The position numbers and the translations under genes are program-made. Of a DNA stretch of 64,000 nt, positions 48,163-63,100 are shown piece after piece. The DNA is from Hydractinia symbiolongicarpus. Its lineage: Eukaryota; Cnidaria; Hydrozoa; Anthoathecata; Hydractiniidae. The notes under the pieces are model-generated. The model did not search any database. It saw only the letters and a program-made list of their open reading frames with translations, and was not told where the DNA came from. The stretch is from NCBI RefSeq assembly GCF_029227915.1, contig NC_079885.1, positions 27,407,001 to 27,471,000 on the forward strand. Direction: 5' to 3'. How positions within the stretch are numbered: the stretch's first letter is position 1; each line of letters begins with the position of its first letter.

Positions 48163-50962
48163 ATGCTCAATTTGATATTGAAAATTATGAAATACGAAAC
48201 AGAAGGAACAGGGATAAAAATGGAGGGGGACTTATTGAATTCGTCAAAAAAGGGCTGATTTGTAAGCAATTATCGAACCTTGAGCCAAAGAAAAATGAAG
48301 TTATTTGTTCTGAGATTACAGTGAGAAATAAAAAATGGGCCATTTTTAGTGTATATAGACCACTAGAATCTTCTAACTTAGGTAACTTTTTTATTGAGAT
48401 AGAACGCTCACTTGATTTGGCTTTCAAAACTTATGATAATGTTGTAGTCATGGGCGATATAAATATTGATTGTGATGACTCAAGTTCGACAGGTTTTGTC
48501 AGTTTTACAACTTTTTGCGAAACCTACAATTTAAAAAATTTAATAAAACAAAAAACATGTTTCACAAATACTCGTGCATCACGAATTAGATGTGTTTTTA
48601 ACAAATAAACATGCATGTTTCCATAATTCTAAATCTTTTGAAACTGGACTTAGTGACCACCACCATATGATTTCTACTTTTATGAAGACTTTTTTAGTAC
48701 GTTTAAAATCGAAAGAGATATCGTATAGATGCTTTATAAAATTTGATGAGCAAGTTTTTCTTGAAGAAGTGAGGAGCACAGATTTTTGTTGTGATAACAT
48801 AGATCCAAATGAAAATTATGAGAACCTTGTACTGAAATTTCGAAATATAATTGATAAACATGCACCTATAAAAATTAAATTAGTTCGGGGTAACGAAGCC
48901 CCGTTTATGAATAAAAAATTACGAAAAGAAATTTACACAAGATCTCGTCTTAAAAACAATTTTAACAAAAATCGAACAGATGAAAATAGGGCAAAATATA
49001 AAAAACAAAGAAATAAGTGTGTTAGTATGAGACGACAGGCGATTAAAGAGCATTTTAATAGTGTTATGGAGGGTGGCATTATTCAAAATAAGAAATTTTG
49101 GAGCACTGTTAATCCTTTCCTTACTAACAAATCAGGTAAGAGCTCTAATGAAATTATGATTGTTCACGATGATATTATAGTAACGGATGAAAATGAATTA
49201 GCGGAAATTTTCAATGAAGAGTACATACATATCGTTGAAAAATATAGTGGAGTTAAACCAGTGTCGCTACGAAATTATCAATCTGAAAATAGAAATGAAG
49301 TTATCTCAAAGATTCTGGAAACATATAAAAATCACTCTAGTATTCTTGAAATTAAAAATTTACTAATTGATCAAAATAATGAAATGTTGTTTAACTTTAA
49401 GGAAGTCTCGGAAAATGAAGTCTCTAAACTTTTCGGGGATCTAAAAGTAGGTGTGGCATCTGGAGAGGACAAGATAACGGCTAAAATGGTGAAGATAGCA
49501 AAACCTTATTTGATAAAACCCTTAACAAATGCCATTAACAACAGTATTTGTCTTTCTGTTTTTCCGAGGAGAGCCAAACGCGCTACTGTATCCCCTATTG
49601 ATAAAGGTGGGAAAGATAAATTATGTGTAAACAACTATAGACCAGTCAGCATTTTAAATATATTTTCAAAATTTTATGAGAGAATATTTAACTCTCAAAT
49701 TGTTGATTATATTGATAAAAAACTTTCAGAATTTTTATCAGCCTATAGGGAATCATATGGCACACAACATGTACTTATGAGATTATTGGAAGAATGGAAA
49801 CAAAAATTAGATAAACATTACGTAGTTGGTGCAGTTTTAATGGATCTGTCTAAAGCTTTTGATTGAGTGCCTCATGATTTACTTATTGCTAAATTAAATG
49901 CCTATGGCTTTAGCCAGGATGTCCTACTTCTAATTTTATCGTACCTTTCTGACAGAGAGCAATCTACCCGCATAAATAATCAGCATTGTCTTTTCCAATT
50001 AATTCTGTCTGGAGTACCCCAAGGATCAATTTTAGGACTTATTTTATTAAAAACTTTTATTAATGACTTTATTTATTTTATTAAAAAAGCCAGTGTACAC
50101 AATTGCTGATGACAATTTCCTTTCTGCTTTCTCAAACTCAATTTCAAACTTAAATAAACTTTTAGAATGTGAATCTAATATAATACTAGTGTGGTTGAAA
50201 AATAACAAAATGATGGCGAATCCAAAAAAATTTCAATCAATCATTGTCACCAGAGATAAATGTAACAATTGTGATTTAGTGGTAAAAATTGGTGACAAGT
50301 TAATTAAAACAGAAAGCGAAGTTAAATTACTAGGAGTGACCATTGATAATGGCTTGAATTTCGACTCTCACATTTCTAAACTTATCAAAAAATCTTCAGC
50401 ACAATTGAATGCACTGTTTAGACTTAGCACGTTTTTATCTCACAAAGCCAAATTAGCGCTGGTACAAAGTTTTATATACTCTAACTTTAATTATTGCCCT
50501 TTAGTATGGAATTTCTCTTCATATAAATCTTTGTTGAGAATTGAATAAATTCAGAAGAGAGCTTTGCGTTTCTTATTAAATGATAATGATAGTACTTACG
50601 ACGAACTCCTTTTGAAAGCAGGAAAATACCAAATGAGCGTCTATAGACTTAAAACATTATGTACAGAAATATATAAGACTTTGCACGAACTCAATCCGAC
50701 ATACATTAAAGATATCTTTAAATTTCATGGGAGTGGTAGACCAGTGAGATCACAAAATGTTAAAAATTTAACAGTCCCAAATATAGATACCGTTAGTTTT
50801 GGAACAAAAAGTCTCTCTTCCCTGGGGCCAAAAATATGGAATAAATTACCCAATCACTTGAAATCCTCAGAGTCTCTTAGTACTTTTAAAAATGCGATCA
50901 AAAGTTGGAATGGAAGTATATGTTTTTGTGAGGTATATAAATTGTCCCAAACACGCTTTTAG
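48163..50962 (+). pseudogene. LINE ORF2 remnant: endonuclease and reverse transcriptase
   Basis: Endonuclease motifs: NGGG (48219-48230), GDINID (48452-48469) and SDHH (48652-48663). Reverse transcriptase motifs: NNYRPVSIL, DLSKAFD (49843-49863), SGVPQGS (50008-50028) and ADD (50105-50113). These are followed by a C-terminal region with LGPKIWNKLP and a degenerate Cys segment (SICFCEVY). Four lesions break it: an extra A at 48588; TGA at 49864-49866 inside FD*VPHDLL, where relatives usually have Cys; a frameshift at about 50099-50104 just before ADD; and TAA at 50546-50548 in RIE*IQKRALRF. An open frame can be drawn from 48120, but its first codons are satellite and use TTG, so they are not part of the gene. 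The stop is at 50960-50962. Confidence 0.87.
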
Positions 50963-51178
50963 TTAAATTTTACTCTTTTTTGTATATATAAAAACTTAAA
51001 AATATTTTCTCTCATTCAATTAATATTATTTAATATTATTTCTATTTGCACTTTAATTTCAGTCAGTTTTGATTAGCACTACTTTTTAGAGCTATGCATA
51101 TAGTTTTTCTTTTCACGAAACTTGTATATAATGTACCGACTATAAATAAATTTACAAACAAACAAACAAACAAACAAT
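50963..51178 (+). other. LINE 3' UTR and (CAAA)n tail
   Basis: AT-rich, with no further coding. ACTATAAATAAATTTA precedes about five CAAA units. A short tandem-repeat tail rather than poly(A) is common in the CR1/L2/RTE branches of LINEs and may be what the reverse transcriptase recognises; the latter is inference. Confidence 0.75.
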
Positions 51179-54100
51179 CATGCACTTAAAGATATTTTTC
51201 CGATGTTACCAGGTTGCATCGCATTTAACAGTAAAAAACGATTGACTGTGGGACTTAATTGAACTGATTTTTGACTTTGATCTGATAAATGTGATAAATG
51301 AGACAATTCAACTCCAAGAAATAACATTCTTCTTAATTTTACATGATTGCTTGAACTCAGCAGTTACACTGGGCTCTGTGGCAGCGCTTTATTTAAAAAT
51401 GTAGACAAATAAGTCATTTTGTACTGTGGGACCAGTCCCAGCCGTTATCGCCCGCTGAAGAAATAGAGACAGTTTCAAAAACTCTATTTCATTGACTTTC
51501 TAACAGTATCAGTCTGTTTGAGTGACAACGGTTGCGTCACCTATTCGAACCAACATGTATTTAGCGATATTTTTCCGCTATTACTAGGTTGCATCGCTTT
51601 TAACAGTGAGACGATTGACTGTGGGACTTAATATAACTGATTTTGGACTGTGACTTTATGAATGTGATAAATGAGACAATTGAACACCAAGAAATAACAT
51701 TCTTTTTAATTTGATATGATTGCTCGAACTCAGCATTTTCACTGGGCGCTGTGGCAGCGCTTTATTTAAAAACTTAGATAAAGAAGTCATTTTTGTACTG
51801 TGGGACCAATCGTAGCCGTTATCGCGCGCTGAAGAAATAGAGACAGTTTCAAAAGCTGCATTTAATTGACTTTCTAACGGTGTCAATCCGTTTGAGATAC
51901 AACAGTTGCGTCACATATTCTTACCATCATGTTCTTAACGATATTTCTCCGATATTGCCAGGTTGCATCGCTTTTAACAGTAAAACGATTGACTGTGGGA
52001 CTTAATGGAACTGATTATTGACTTTGATCTGATAAATATGATAAATGAGACAATTGGACTTCATGAAATAACATTCTTTTTAACTCGACATGATTGTTGG
52101 AACTCAGCGATTACACTTGACCCTGTGGTAGCTCTTAAATTAAAAATTTAGATAAATAAGTCAGTTTTACTGTGGGACCAATCCTAGCCGTTATCGCGCG
52201 CTGAAGATATAGAGACAGTTTCAAAATGACCATTTAATTGACTTTCTAAAGGTGTCAAACCGTTCCAATTACAACGGTTCCGTGACATAGTCGTACCATC
52301 ATGCACTTAACGATATTTTTCCGATGTTACCAGGTTGCATCGCTTTTAACAGTAAAAAAACGATTGACTGTGGGATTTAATTGAACTGATTTTTGACTTT
52401 GATCTGATAAATGTAATAAATGAGACAATTGGACTTCAAGAAATAACATTCTTCTTAATTTGACATGATTGTCGGAACTCAACGATTACACTGGGCGCTG
52501 TGGTAACGCGTCATTTTAAAACATAGATAAATAAGTCATTTTTCACTGCGGCACTAATCCTAGCTGTAATCGCGCGCTAAAGAAATAGAGACAGTTTCAA
52601 AAACTACATTTCATTGACTTTCTAACAGTATCCGTCCGTTTGAGGTACAATGGTTGCATCACATATTCTTGCCATAATGTTCTTAACGATATTTCTCCGA
52701 TATAACCAAGTTGCATCGCTTTTAACAGTAAAACGATTGACTGTGGGACTTAATTGAACTGATTATTGACTTTGATCTGATAAACATGATAAATGAGACA
52801 ATTGGACTCCAAGAACTAGCATTCTTCTTAACTCGACATGATTGTCGGAACTCAGCGATTACACTTGACCCTTTGGTAGGGCTTCATTTAAAAATTTAGA
52901 TAAAAAAGTCATTTTTACTGTGGGACCAATCCTAGCCGTTATCGCGCGCTGAAGATATAGAGACAGTTTCAAAATGACCATTTAATTGACTTTCTAAAGG
53001 TGTCAAACCGTTCCAATTACAACGGTTCCGTGACATAGTCGTACCATCATGCACTTAACGATATTTTTCCGATGTTACCAGGTTTCATCGCTTTTAACAG
53101 TAAAAAAAACGATTGACTGTGGGACTTAATTGAACTGATTTTGGACTGTGACCTTATAAATGTGAAAGTGAGGCAATTGGACTTCAAGAAAAAACATACT
53201 TCTTAACTTGACATGATTGCCAAAACTCAGCGATTACACTGGGTGCTGTGGTAGCAGCGCTTCATTTAAAAACTTAGATAAATAAGTCATTCTTTACTGT
53301 GGGACAAATCCTTGCCGTTATCGCGCGCTGAAGAAATAGCGACACTTTCAAAAACTGCATCTCACTGACTTTCTAACGGTGTTAGTCCGTTTGAGTTACA
53401 ACGGTTGGTTCATATATTCGTAGCAACATGTATTTAGCGACATTTTTCCGATATTACTAGGTTGCATCGCTTTTAGCAGTGAAACGATCGATTGTGGGAA
53501 GTAATTGAACTGATTCTGGACTGTGACCTGATAAATGTGATAAATGAGCCAATTGGTCTCCAAGGAAAAACATTCTTCTTAATTTGACATGATTGCTGGA
53601 ATTCAGCAATTAAATTAGGCTCTGTGGTAGCGCTTTATTTCAAAATTTAGATAAATAAGTCTTTTCTTACTGTGGGACCTATCTTGGCCGTTAGCACGCG
53701 CTGAATAAATAGGAACAGTTTTAAAGACTATATTTCATTGACTTTCTAACCTTGGTAGCCCGTTTGAGTTACAACGGTTGGTTCACATATTCGTAGCAAC
53801 ATGTATTTAGCGATATTTTTCCGCTATTACTAAGTTGCATCGCTTTTAACAGTGAAACGATTGACTGTGGGACTTAATTGAACTAACCTTGGACTTTGCC
53901 CTTGTAAATGTGATGAATGAGACAATTAGACTCGAAGAAATAACATTGTTTTTAATTTGACGTTAATGCCGGAACTCAGCGATTACATTGGGCGCTGTGG
54001 TAGCGCTTCATTTAAAAACTTAGATAAATAAGTCATTCTTTACTGTGGCACCAATCCTAGCCGTTATCGCGCGCTGAAAAAATAGCGACAGTTTCAAAAA

Positions 54101-57100
54101 CTGCATCTCACTGACTTTCTAACGGTGTTAGTCCGTTTGAGTTACAACGGTTGGTTCAAATATTCGTAGCAACATGTCTTTAGCGATATTTTTCCGATAT
54201 TACTAGGTTGGATCGCTTTTAGCAGTGAAATGATTGACTGTGGGACTTAATTAAACTAACCTTGGACTGTGACCTGATAAATTTGATGAATGAGACAATT
54301 AGACTCCAAGAAATAACATTCTTCTTAATTTGACATGATTGTGGGAACTCAGCCATTACACCGGACCCTGTGGTAGCGATATATTTAAAAATTTAGATAA
54401 ATAAGTCATTTTTACTGTGGGACCAATCCTAGCCGTTAGCGCGCGCTGAAGATATAGATAAAGTTTCAAAAACAGCATTTCATTTACTTTTTAACGGTGT
54501 CAATCCGTTTGAGTTACAACGGTTGCGTCACACATTCGTAGCAACATGTCTTTAGCGATATTTTTCCGATATTACTAGGTTGCATCGCTTTTAGCAGTGA
54601 AATCATTGACTGTGGGACTTAATTAAACTAACCTTGGACTGTGACCTGATAAATGTGATGAATGAGACAATTACACTCCAAGAAATAACATTTTTCTTAA
54701 ATGGACGTGATTGTCGAAACTCAGTGATTACACTGGGCGCTGTGGTAGCGCTTTATTTAAAAAGTAAGATAAATAAGTCATTTTTTACTGTGGGACCAAT
54801 CCTAGCCGTTATCGCGCGCTGAAGAAATAGCGACAGTTTCAAAAACTACATTTCATTGACTTTCTAACGGTATCAATCCGCTTCAGTTACAACAGTTGCG
54901 TCACATTCTCGTACCAACATCTATTTAGCGATAGTATTCGCATATTACTAGGTTCCATCGCTTTTAACAGTGAAACGTTTGACTGTGGGACTTAATTGAA
55001 CTGATTTTGGACTTTGACCTTATAAATGCGGTCAATGAGCCAGTTTGACTATAAGAAATAACATTCTTCTTAATTTCACATAATTGCTGGAACTCAGCGA
55101 TTACACTGGGCGCTGTGGTAGCACTTTATTAAAAAATTAAGATAAATAAGTCATTTTTTACAGTAGGACCAATCCTAGGCGTTAGTTCGCACTGAAGAAA
55201 TAGCGACAGTTTCAAAAACTACATTTCATTGACTTTCTAACGGTATCAATCCGCTTCAGTTACAACAGTTGCGTCACATACTCGTACCAACATGTATTTA
55301 GGGATAGTATTCGCATATTACTAGGTTCCATCGCTTTTAACAGTGAAACGTTAGACTGTGGGACTTAATTGAACTGATTTTGGACTTTGACCTTATAAAT
55401 GCGGTAATTGAGCCAGTTTGACTATAAGAGATAACATCCTTCTTAATTTTACATGATTGCTGGAACTCAGCGATTACACTGGTCGCTGTGGTAGCACTTT
55501 ATTAAAAAATTAAGATAAATAAGTCATTTTTTACTGTAGAACCAATCCTAGCCGTTAGTTCGCGCTGAAGAAATAACGACAGTTTCAAAAACTACATTTC
55601 ATTGACTTTTTAACGGTATCAATCTGCTTCAGTTAAAACAGTTGCGTCACATATTCGTGCCAACATGTATTTAGCGATATTCTTCTGATATTACTAGGTT
55701 GCATCGCTTTTAACAGTGAAACGACTGACTGCGGGACTTAATTGAACTAACTTTGGACTGTGGCCTGATAAATGTGATAAATGAGACAATTGGACACCAA
55801 GAAATAAAATTCATCTAAATTTGACATGATTGTGGGAACTCAGCCATTACACTGGACCCTGTGGTAGCGATATATTTAAAAATTTAGATAAATAAGTCAT
55901 TTTTACTGTAGGACCAATCCTAGCCGTTAGCGCGCTCTGAAGATATAGAGAAAGTTTCAAAAACAGCATTTCATTGACTTTGTAACGGTGTCAATCCGTT
56001 TGAGTTACAACGGTTGCGTCACACATTCGTACCAACATGTATTTAGTGATTTTTTTCCCATATTGCTAAGTTGTATTGCTTTCAACAGTGAAACAATTTA
56101 CTTTGGGACTTAATTGAACTGATTTTAGACTTTGACCTTATAAATGTGATAAATAAGCCATTTTGACTACAAGAAATAATATTCTTCATAATTTGACATG
56201 ATTGCTGGAATTCAGTGATTACACTGGGCGCTATGGTAGCGCTTTATTTAAAAAGTAAGATAAATAAGTCATTTTTTACTGTGGGACCAATCCTAGCCGT
56301 TATCGCGCGCTGAAGAAATAGAGACAGTTTCACAAATTAAATTTCATTGACTTTCTAACGGTGTCAATCCCTTTGAGTTACAACGGTTGCGACACATATT
56401 CGTACCAACATGTATTTAGTGATTTTCTTCCGATATTACTAAGTTGTATCCCTTTTAACAGTGAAACGATTGACTGTGGGAATTAATTGAACTGATTCTG
56501 GACTCTGACCTTATAAATGTGATAAATGAGCCAATTGGTCTCCAAAGAATCACATTCTTCCTAATTTGACATGATTGCTGGAATTCAGCGATTACATTAG
56601 GCTCTGTGGTAGCGCTTTATTTAGTAATTTAGATAAAGAAGTCTTTTCTTACTGTGGGACCAATCCTGGCCGTTAGCACGCGCTGAATAAATAGGAACAG
56701 TTTCAAGAACTGCATCTCACTGACTTTCTAACGGTGTTAGTCCGTTTGAGTTACAACGGTTGGTTCACATATTCGTAGCAACATGTCTTTAGCGATATTT
56801 TTCCGATATTACTAGGTTGCATCGCTTTTAACAGTGAAACAATTGACTGTGGGACTTAATTAAACTAACCATGGACTGTGACCTGATAAATGTGATGAAT
56901 GAGACAATTACATTCCAAGAAATAACATTTTTCTTAAATTGACGTGATTGCCGGAACTCAGTGATTACACTGGTCGCTGTGGTAGCACTTTATTAAAAAA
57001 TTAAGATAAATAAGTCATTTTTTACAGTAGGACCAATCCTAGCCGTTAGTTCGCACTGAAGAAATAGCGACAGTTTCAAAAACTACATTTCATTGACTTT

Positions 57101-60100
57101 CTAACGGTATCAATCCGCTTCAGTTACAACAGTTGCGTCACATACTCGTACCAACATGTATTTAGGGATATTATTCGCATATTACTAGGTTCCATCGCTT
57201 TTAACAGTGAAACGTTAGACTGTGGGACTTAATTGAACTGATTTTGGACTTTGACCTTATAAATGCGGTAATTGAGCCAGTTTGACTATAAGAGATAACA
57301 TCCTTCTTAATTTTACATGATTGCTGGAACTCAGCGATTACACTGGGCGCTGTGGTAGCACTTTATTAAAAAATTAAGATAAATAAGTCATTTTTTACAG
57401 TAGGACCAATCCTAGCCGTTAGTTCGCACTGAAGAAATAGCGACAGTTTCAAAAACTACATTTCATTGACTTTCTAACGGTATCAATCCGCTTCAGTTAC
57501 AACAGTTGCGTCACATACTCGTACCAACATGTATTTAGGGATATTATTCGCATATTACTAGGTTCCATCGCTTTTAACAGTGAAACGATTGACTGCGGGA
57601 CTTAATTGAACTAACTTTGGACTGTGACCTTATAAATGTGATAAATAAGCCATTTTGACTACAAGAAATAACATTCTTCATAATTTGACATGATTGCTGG
57701 AATTCAGTGATTACACTGGGCGATGTGGTAGCCCTTTATTTAAAAAGTAAGATAAATAAGTCATTTTTTACTGTGGGACCAATCCTAGCCGTTATCGCGC
57801 GCTGAAGAAATAGAGACAGTTTCACAAACTACATTTCATTGACTTTCTAACAGTGTCAATCCCTTTGAGTTACAACGGTTGCGTCACATATTCGTACCAA
57901 CATGTATTTAGTGATTTTCTTCCGATATTACTAAGTTGTATCCCTTTTAACAGTGAAACGATTGACTGTGGAAATTAATTGAACTGATTCTGGACTCTGA
58001 CCTTATAAATGTGATAAATGAGCCAATTGGTCTCCAAGGAATCACTATCTTCCTAATTTGACATGATTGCTGGAATTCAGCGATTACATTAGGCTCTGTG
58101 GTAGCGCTTTATTTAGTAATTTAGATAAATAAGTCTTTTCTTACTGTGGGACCAATCCTGGCCGTTAGCACGCGCTGCATAAATAGGAACAGTTTCAAGA
58201 ACTGCATCTCACTGACTTTCTAACGGTGTTAGTCCGTTTGAGTTACAACGGTTGGTTCACATATTCGTAGCAACATGTCTTTAGCGATATTTTTCCGATA
58301 TTACTAGGTTGCATCGCTTTTAACACTGAAACAATTGACTGTGGGAATTAATTAAACTAACCATGGACTGTGACCTGATAAATGTGATGAATGAGACATT
58401 TACACTCCAAGAAATAACATTTTTCTTAAATTGACGTGATTGCCGGAACTCAGTGATTACACTGGGCGCTGTGGTAGCGCTTTATTTAAAAAGTAAGATA
58501 AATAAGTTATTTTTTACTGTGGGACCAATCCTAGCCGTTATCGCGCGCTGAAGAAATAGCGACAGTTTCAAAAACTACATTTCATTGACTTTCTAACGGT
58601 ATCAATCTGCTTCAGTTACAACAGTTGCGTCACATTCTCGTACCAACATCTATTTAGCAATAGTATTCGCATATTACTAGGTTCTATCGCTTTTAACAGT
58701 GAAACGTTTGACTGTGGGACTTAATTGAACTGATTTTGGACTTTGACCTTATAAATGCGGTCAATGAGCCAGTTTGAATATAAGAAATAACATTCTTCTT
58801 AATTTCACATAATTGCTGGAACTCAGCGATTACACTGGGCGCTGTGTTAGCACTTTATTAAAAAATTAAGATAAATAAGTCATTTTTTACAGTAGGACCA
58901 ATCCTAGCCGTTAGTTCGCGCTGAAGAAATAGCGACAGTTTCAAAAACTACATTTCATTGACTTTCTAACGGTATCAATCCGCTTCAGTTACAACAGTTG
59001 CGTCACATTTTCGTACCAACATCTATTTAGCGATAGTATTCGCATATTACTAGGTTCCATCGCTTTTAACAGTGAAACGTTTGACTGTGGGACTTAATTG
59101 AACTGATTTTGGACTTTGACCTTATAAATGCGGTCAATGAGCCAGTTTGACTATAAGAAATAGCATTTTTCTTAATTTCACATAATTGCTGGAACTCAGC
59201 GATTACACTGGGCGCTGTGGTAGCACTTTATTAAAAAATTAAGATAAATAAGTCATTTTTAACAGTAGGACCAATCCTAGCCGTTAGTTCGCACTGAAGA
59301 AATAGCGACAGTTTCAAAAACTACATTTCATTGACTTTCTAACGGTATCAATCCGCTTCAGTTACAACAGTTGCGTCACATACTCGTACCAACATGTATT
59401 TAGGGATAGTATTCGCATATTACTAGGTTCCATCGCTTTTAACAGTGAAACGTTAGACTGTGGGACTTAATTGAACTGATTTTGGGTTTTGACCTTATAA
59501 ATGCGGTAATTGAGCCAGTTTGACTATAAGAGATAACATCCTTCTTAATTTTACATGATTGCTGGAACTTAGCGATTACACTGGGCGCTGTGGTAGCACT
59601 TTATTAAAAAATTAAGATAAATAAGTCATTTTTTACTGTAGGACCAATCCTAGCCGTTAGTTCGCGCTGAAGAAATAGCGACAGTTTCAAAAAATACATT
59701 TCATTGACTTTTTAACGGTGTCAATCCGTTTGAGTTACAACGGTTGCGTCACACATTCGTACCAACATGTATTTAGTGATTTTTTCCGATATTGCTAAGT
59801 TGTATCGCTTTCAACAGTGAAACAATTTACTGTGGGACTTAATTGAACTGATTTTAGACTTTGACCTTATAAATGTGATAAATAAGCCATTTTGACTACA
59901 AGAAATAACATTCTTCATAATTTGACATGATTGCTGGAATTCAGTGATTACACTGGGCGCTGTGGTAGCGCTTTATTTAAAAAGTAAGATAAATAAGTCA
60001 TTTTTTACTGTGGGACTAATCCTAGCCGTTATCGCGCGCTGAATAAATAGAGACAGTTTCACAAACTACATTTCATTGACTTTCTAACGGTGTCAATCCC

Positions 60101-63100
60101 TTTGAGTTACAACGGTTGTGTCACATATTCGTACCAACATGTATTTAATGATTTTCTTCCGATATTACTAAGTTGTATCCCTTTTAACAGTGAAACGATT
60201 GACTGTGGGAATTAATTGAACTGATTCTGGACTCTGACCTTATAAATGCGATAAATGAGACAATTGGTCTCCAAGGAATCACATTCTTCCTAATTTGACA
60301 TGATTGCTGGAGATCAGCGATTACATTAGGCTCTGTGGTAGCGCTTTATTTAGTAATTTAGATAAATAAGTCTTTTCTTACTGTGGGACCAATCCTGGCC
60401 GTTAGCACGCGCTGAATAAATAGGAACAGTTTCAAGAACTGCATCTCACTGACTTTCTAACGGTGTTAGTCCGTTTGAGTTACAACGGTTGGTTCACATA
60501 TTCGTAGCAACATGTCTTTAGCGATATTTTTCCGATATTACTAGGTTGCATCGCTTTTAACAGTGAAACAATTGACTGTGGGACTTAATTAAACTAACCA
60601 TGGACTGTGACCTGATAAATGTGATGAATGAGACAATTACACTCCAAGAAATAACATTTTTCTTAAATTGACGTGATTGCCGGAACTCAGTGATTACACT
60701 GGGCGCTGTGGTAGCGCTTTATTTAAAAAGTAAGACAAATAAGTTATTTTTTACTGTGGGATCAATCCTAGCCGTTATCGCGCGCTGAAGAAATAGCGAG
60801 AGTTTCAAAAACTACATTTCATTGACTTTCTAACGGTATCAATCCGCTTCAGTTACAACAGTTGCGTCACATTCTCGTACCAACATCTATTTAGCGATAG
60901 TATTCGCATATTACTTGGTTCCATCGCCTTTAACAGTGAAACGTTTGACTGTGGGACTTAATTGAACTGATTTTGGACTTTGACCTTATAAATGCGGTCA
61001 ATGAGCCAGTTTGAATATAAGAAATAACATTCTTCTTAATTTCACATAATTGCTGGAACTCAGCGATTACACTGGGCGCTGTGGTAGCACTTTATTAAAA
61101 AATTAAGATAAATAAGTCATTTTTTACAGTAGGACCAATCCTAGCCGTTAGTTCGCGCTGAAGAAATAGCGACAGTTTCAAAAACTACATTTCATTGTCT
61201 TTCTAACGGTATCAGTCTGTTTGTGTTACAACAGTTGCGTCACATATTCGTACCAACATGTATTTAGCGATATTTATCTGATATTACTAGGTTGCATCGC
61301 TTTTAACAGTGAAACGATCGACTGTGGGACGTAATTGAACTAACTTTGGACTGTGGCCTGATAAATGTGATAAACGAGACAATTGGACTCCAAGAAATAA
61401 CATTCTTCTTAATTTGACATGATTGTCGGAACTCAGTGATTACACTGGGCACTGTGGTAACGGTTCATTTAAAAATTTAGATAAATATGTCATTCTTTAC
61501 TGTGGGACCAATCCTGGCCGTTACCGCGCGCTGAAGAAAGAGAGACAGTTTCAAATACTGCATTTCACTGACTTTCTAACTGTGTCAGTTCGTTTTAGTT
61601 GCAACAGTTGGGTCACATATTCGTACCAACATGTATTTAACGATATTTTTCTGATATTACAAGTTGCATCGCTTTTAACAGTGACACGATCGACTGCGGG
61701 ATGTAATTGAACTAACTTTGGACTGTGGCCTGATAAATGTGATAAATGAGACAATTGGACTCCAAGAAATAACATTCTTCTTAATTTGACATGATTGTCG
61801 GAACTCAGTGATTACACTGGGCGCTGTGGTAACGGTTCATTTAAAAATTTAGATAAATATGTCATTCTTTACTGTGGGACCAATCCTAGCCGTTACCGCG
61901 CGCTGAAGAAAGAGAGACAGTTTCAAATACTGCATTTCACTGACTTTCTAACGGTGTCAGTTCGTTTTTGTTACAACAGTTGGGTCAGATATTCGTACCA
62001 ACATGTATTTAGCGATAATTTTCTGATATTACAAGTTGCATCGCTTTTAACAGGAAAACGATCGACTGTGGGACGTAATTGAACTAACTTTGGACTGTGA
62101 CCTGATAAATGTGATAAATAAGACAATTGGACTCCAAGAAATAACATTCTTCTTAATTTGACATGATTGTCGGAACTCAGTGATTACACTGGGCGCTGTG
62201 GTAGCGGTTCATTTAAAAATTTAGATAAATAAGTCATTCTTTACTGTGGGACCAACCCTAGCGGTTATCGCGCGCTGAAGAAATAGAGACAGTTTCAAAA
62301 ATTCCTTTTCTTTGACTTTCTAATGGTATCAGTCCGCTTCAATTACAACGGTTCCGTCACATATTCGTACCATCATGCACTTAACGATGCTTTTCCGGTG
62401 TTACCAAGTTGTATCGCTTTTAACAGTAAAACGATTGACTGTGGGACTTAATTGAACTGATTTTTGATTTTGATCTGATAAATGTGATAAATGAGACAAT
62501 TGGACTCCCAGAAATAACATTCTTCTTAACTCGACATGATTGTCGGAACTCAGCGATTACAATGGACACTGTGGTAGCGCTTTATTTCAAAATTTAGATA
62601 AATAAGTCATTTTTTACTGCGGGACCAATCGTAGCCGTTAGGACGTGTTGAAGAAATAGAAACAGTTTCAAATACTACAGTTCACTGACTTTCTAACGGT
62701 GTCACTTCGTTTTAGTTACAACAGTTGAGTCACATATTCGTACCAACATGTATTTAACGATATTTTTCTGATATTACAAGTTGCATCGCTTTTAACAGTG
62801 ACACGATCGACTGTGGGACGTAATTGACATAACTTTGGACTGTGACCTGATAAATGTGATAAATGAGACAATTGGACTCCAAGGAATAACATTCTTCTTA
62901 ATTTGACATGATTGTCGGAACTCAGTGATTACACAGGGCGCTGTGGTAACGATTCATTTAAAAATTTAGATAAATATGTCATTTTTTACTGTGGGACCAA
63001 TCCTAGCTGTTACCGCGCGCTGAAGAAAGAGAGACAGTTTTAAATACTGCATTTCACTGACTTTCTAACGGTGTCAGTTCGTTTTAGTTACAACAGTTGG

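Larger units (their letters stand above)
48163..51178 (+). mobile_element. 5'-truncated non-LTR retrotransposon (CR1/L2/jockey-like)
   Basis: About 3.0 kb of AT-rich sequence unlike the satellite. It holds the C-terminal part of an APE-type endonuclease, a reverse transcriptase and a C-terminal tail, then about 215 bp of 3' UTR with ATAAATAAA and a (CAAA)5-type tail at 51154-51177. The 5' part of the element (ORF1, the start of the endonuclease) is missing, as expected from incomplete target-primed reverse transcription. CATGC occurs at both edges (48162-48166 and 51179-51183). The flanking satellite stays in phase but the two sides belong to different monomer subtypes, so a clean target duplication cannot be shown. 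Confidence 0.88.

Noticed and set aside
49864-49866. TGA read as Cys or selenocysteine in the LINE reverse transcriptase
   Set aside because: The same remnant has another nonsense codon and two frameshifts, so a mutated Cys codon in a dead copy is enough.
61423-62082. Two similar 95-codon forward frames 372 bp apart as a gene family
   Set aside because: They are one satellite frame seen in two adjacent monomers, and neighbouring monomers break it.
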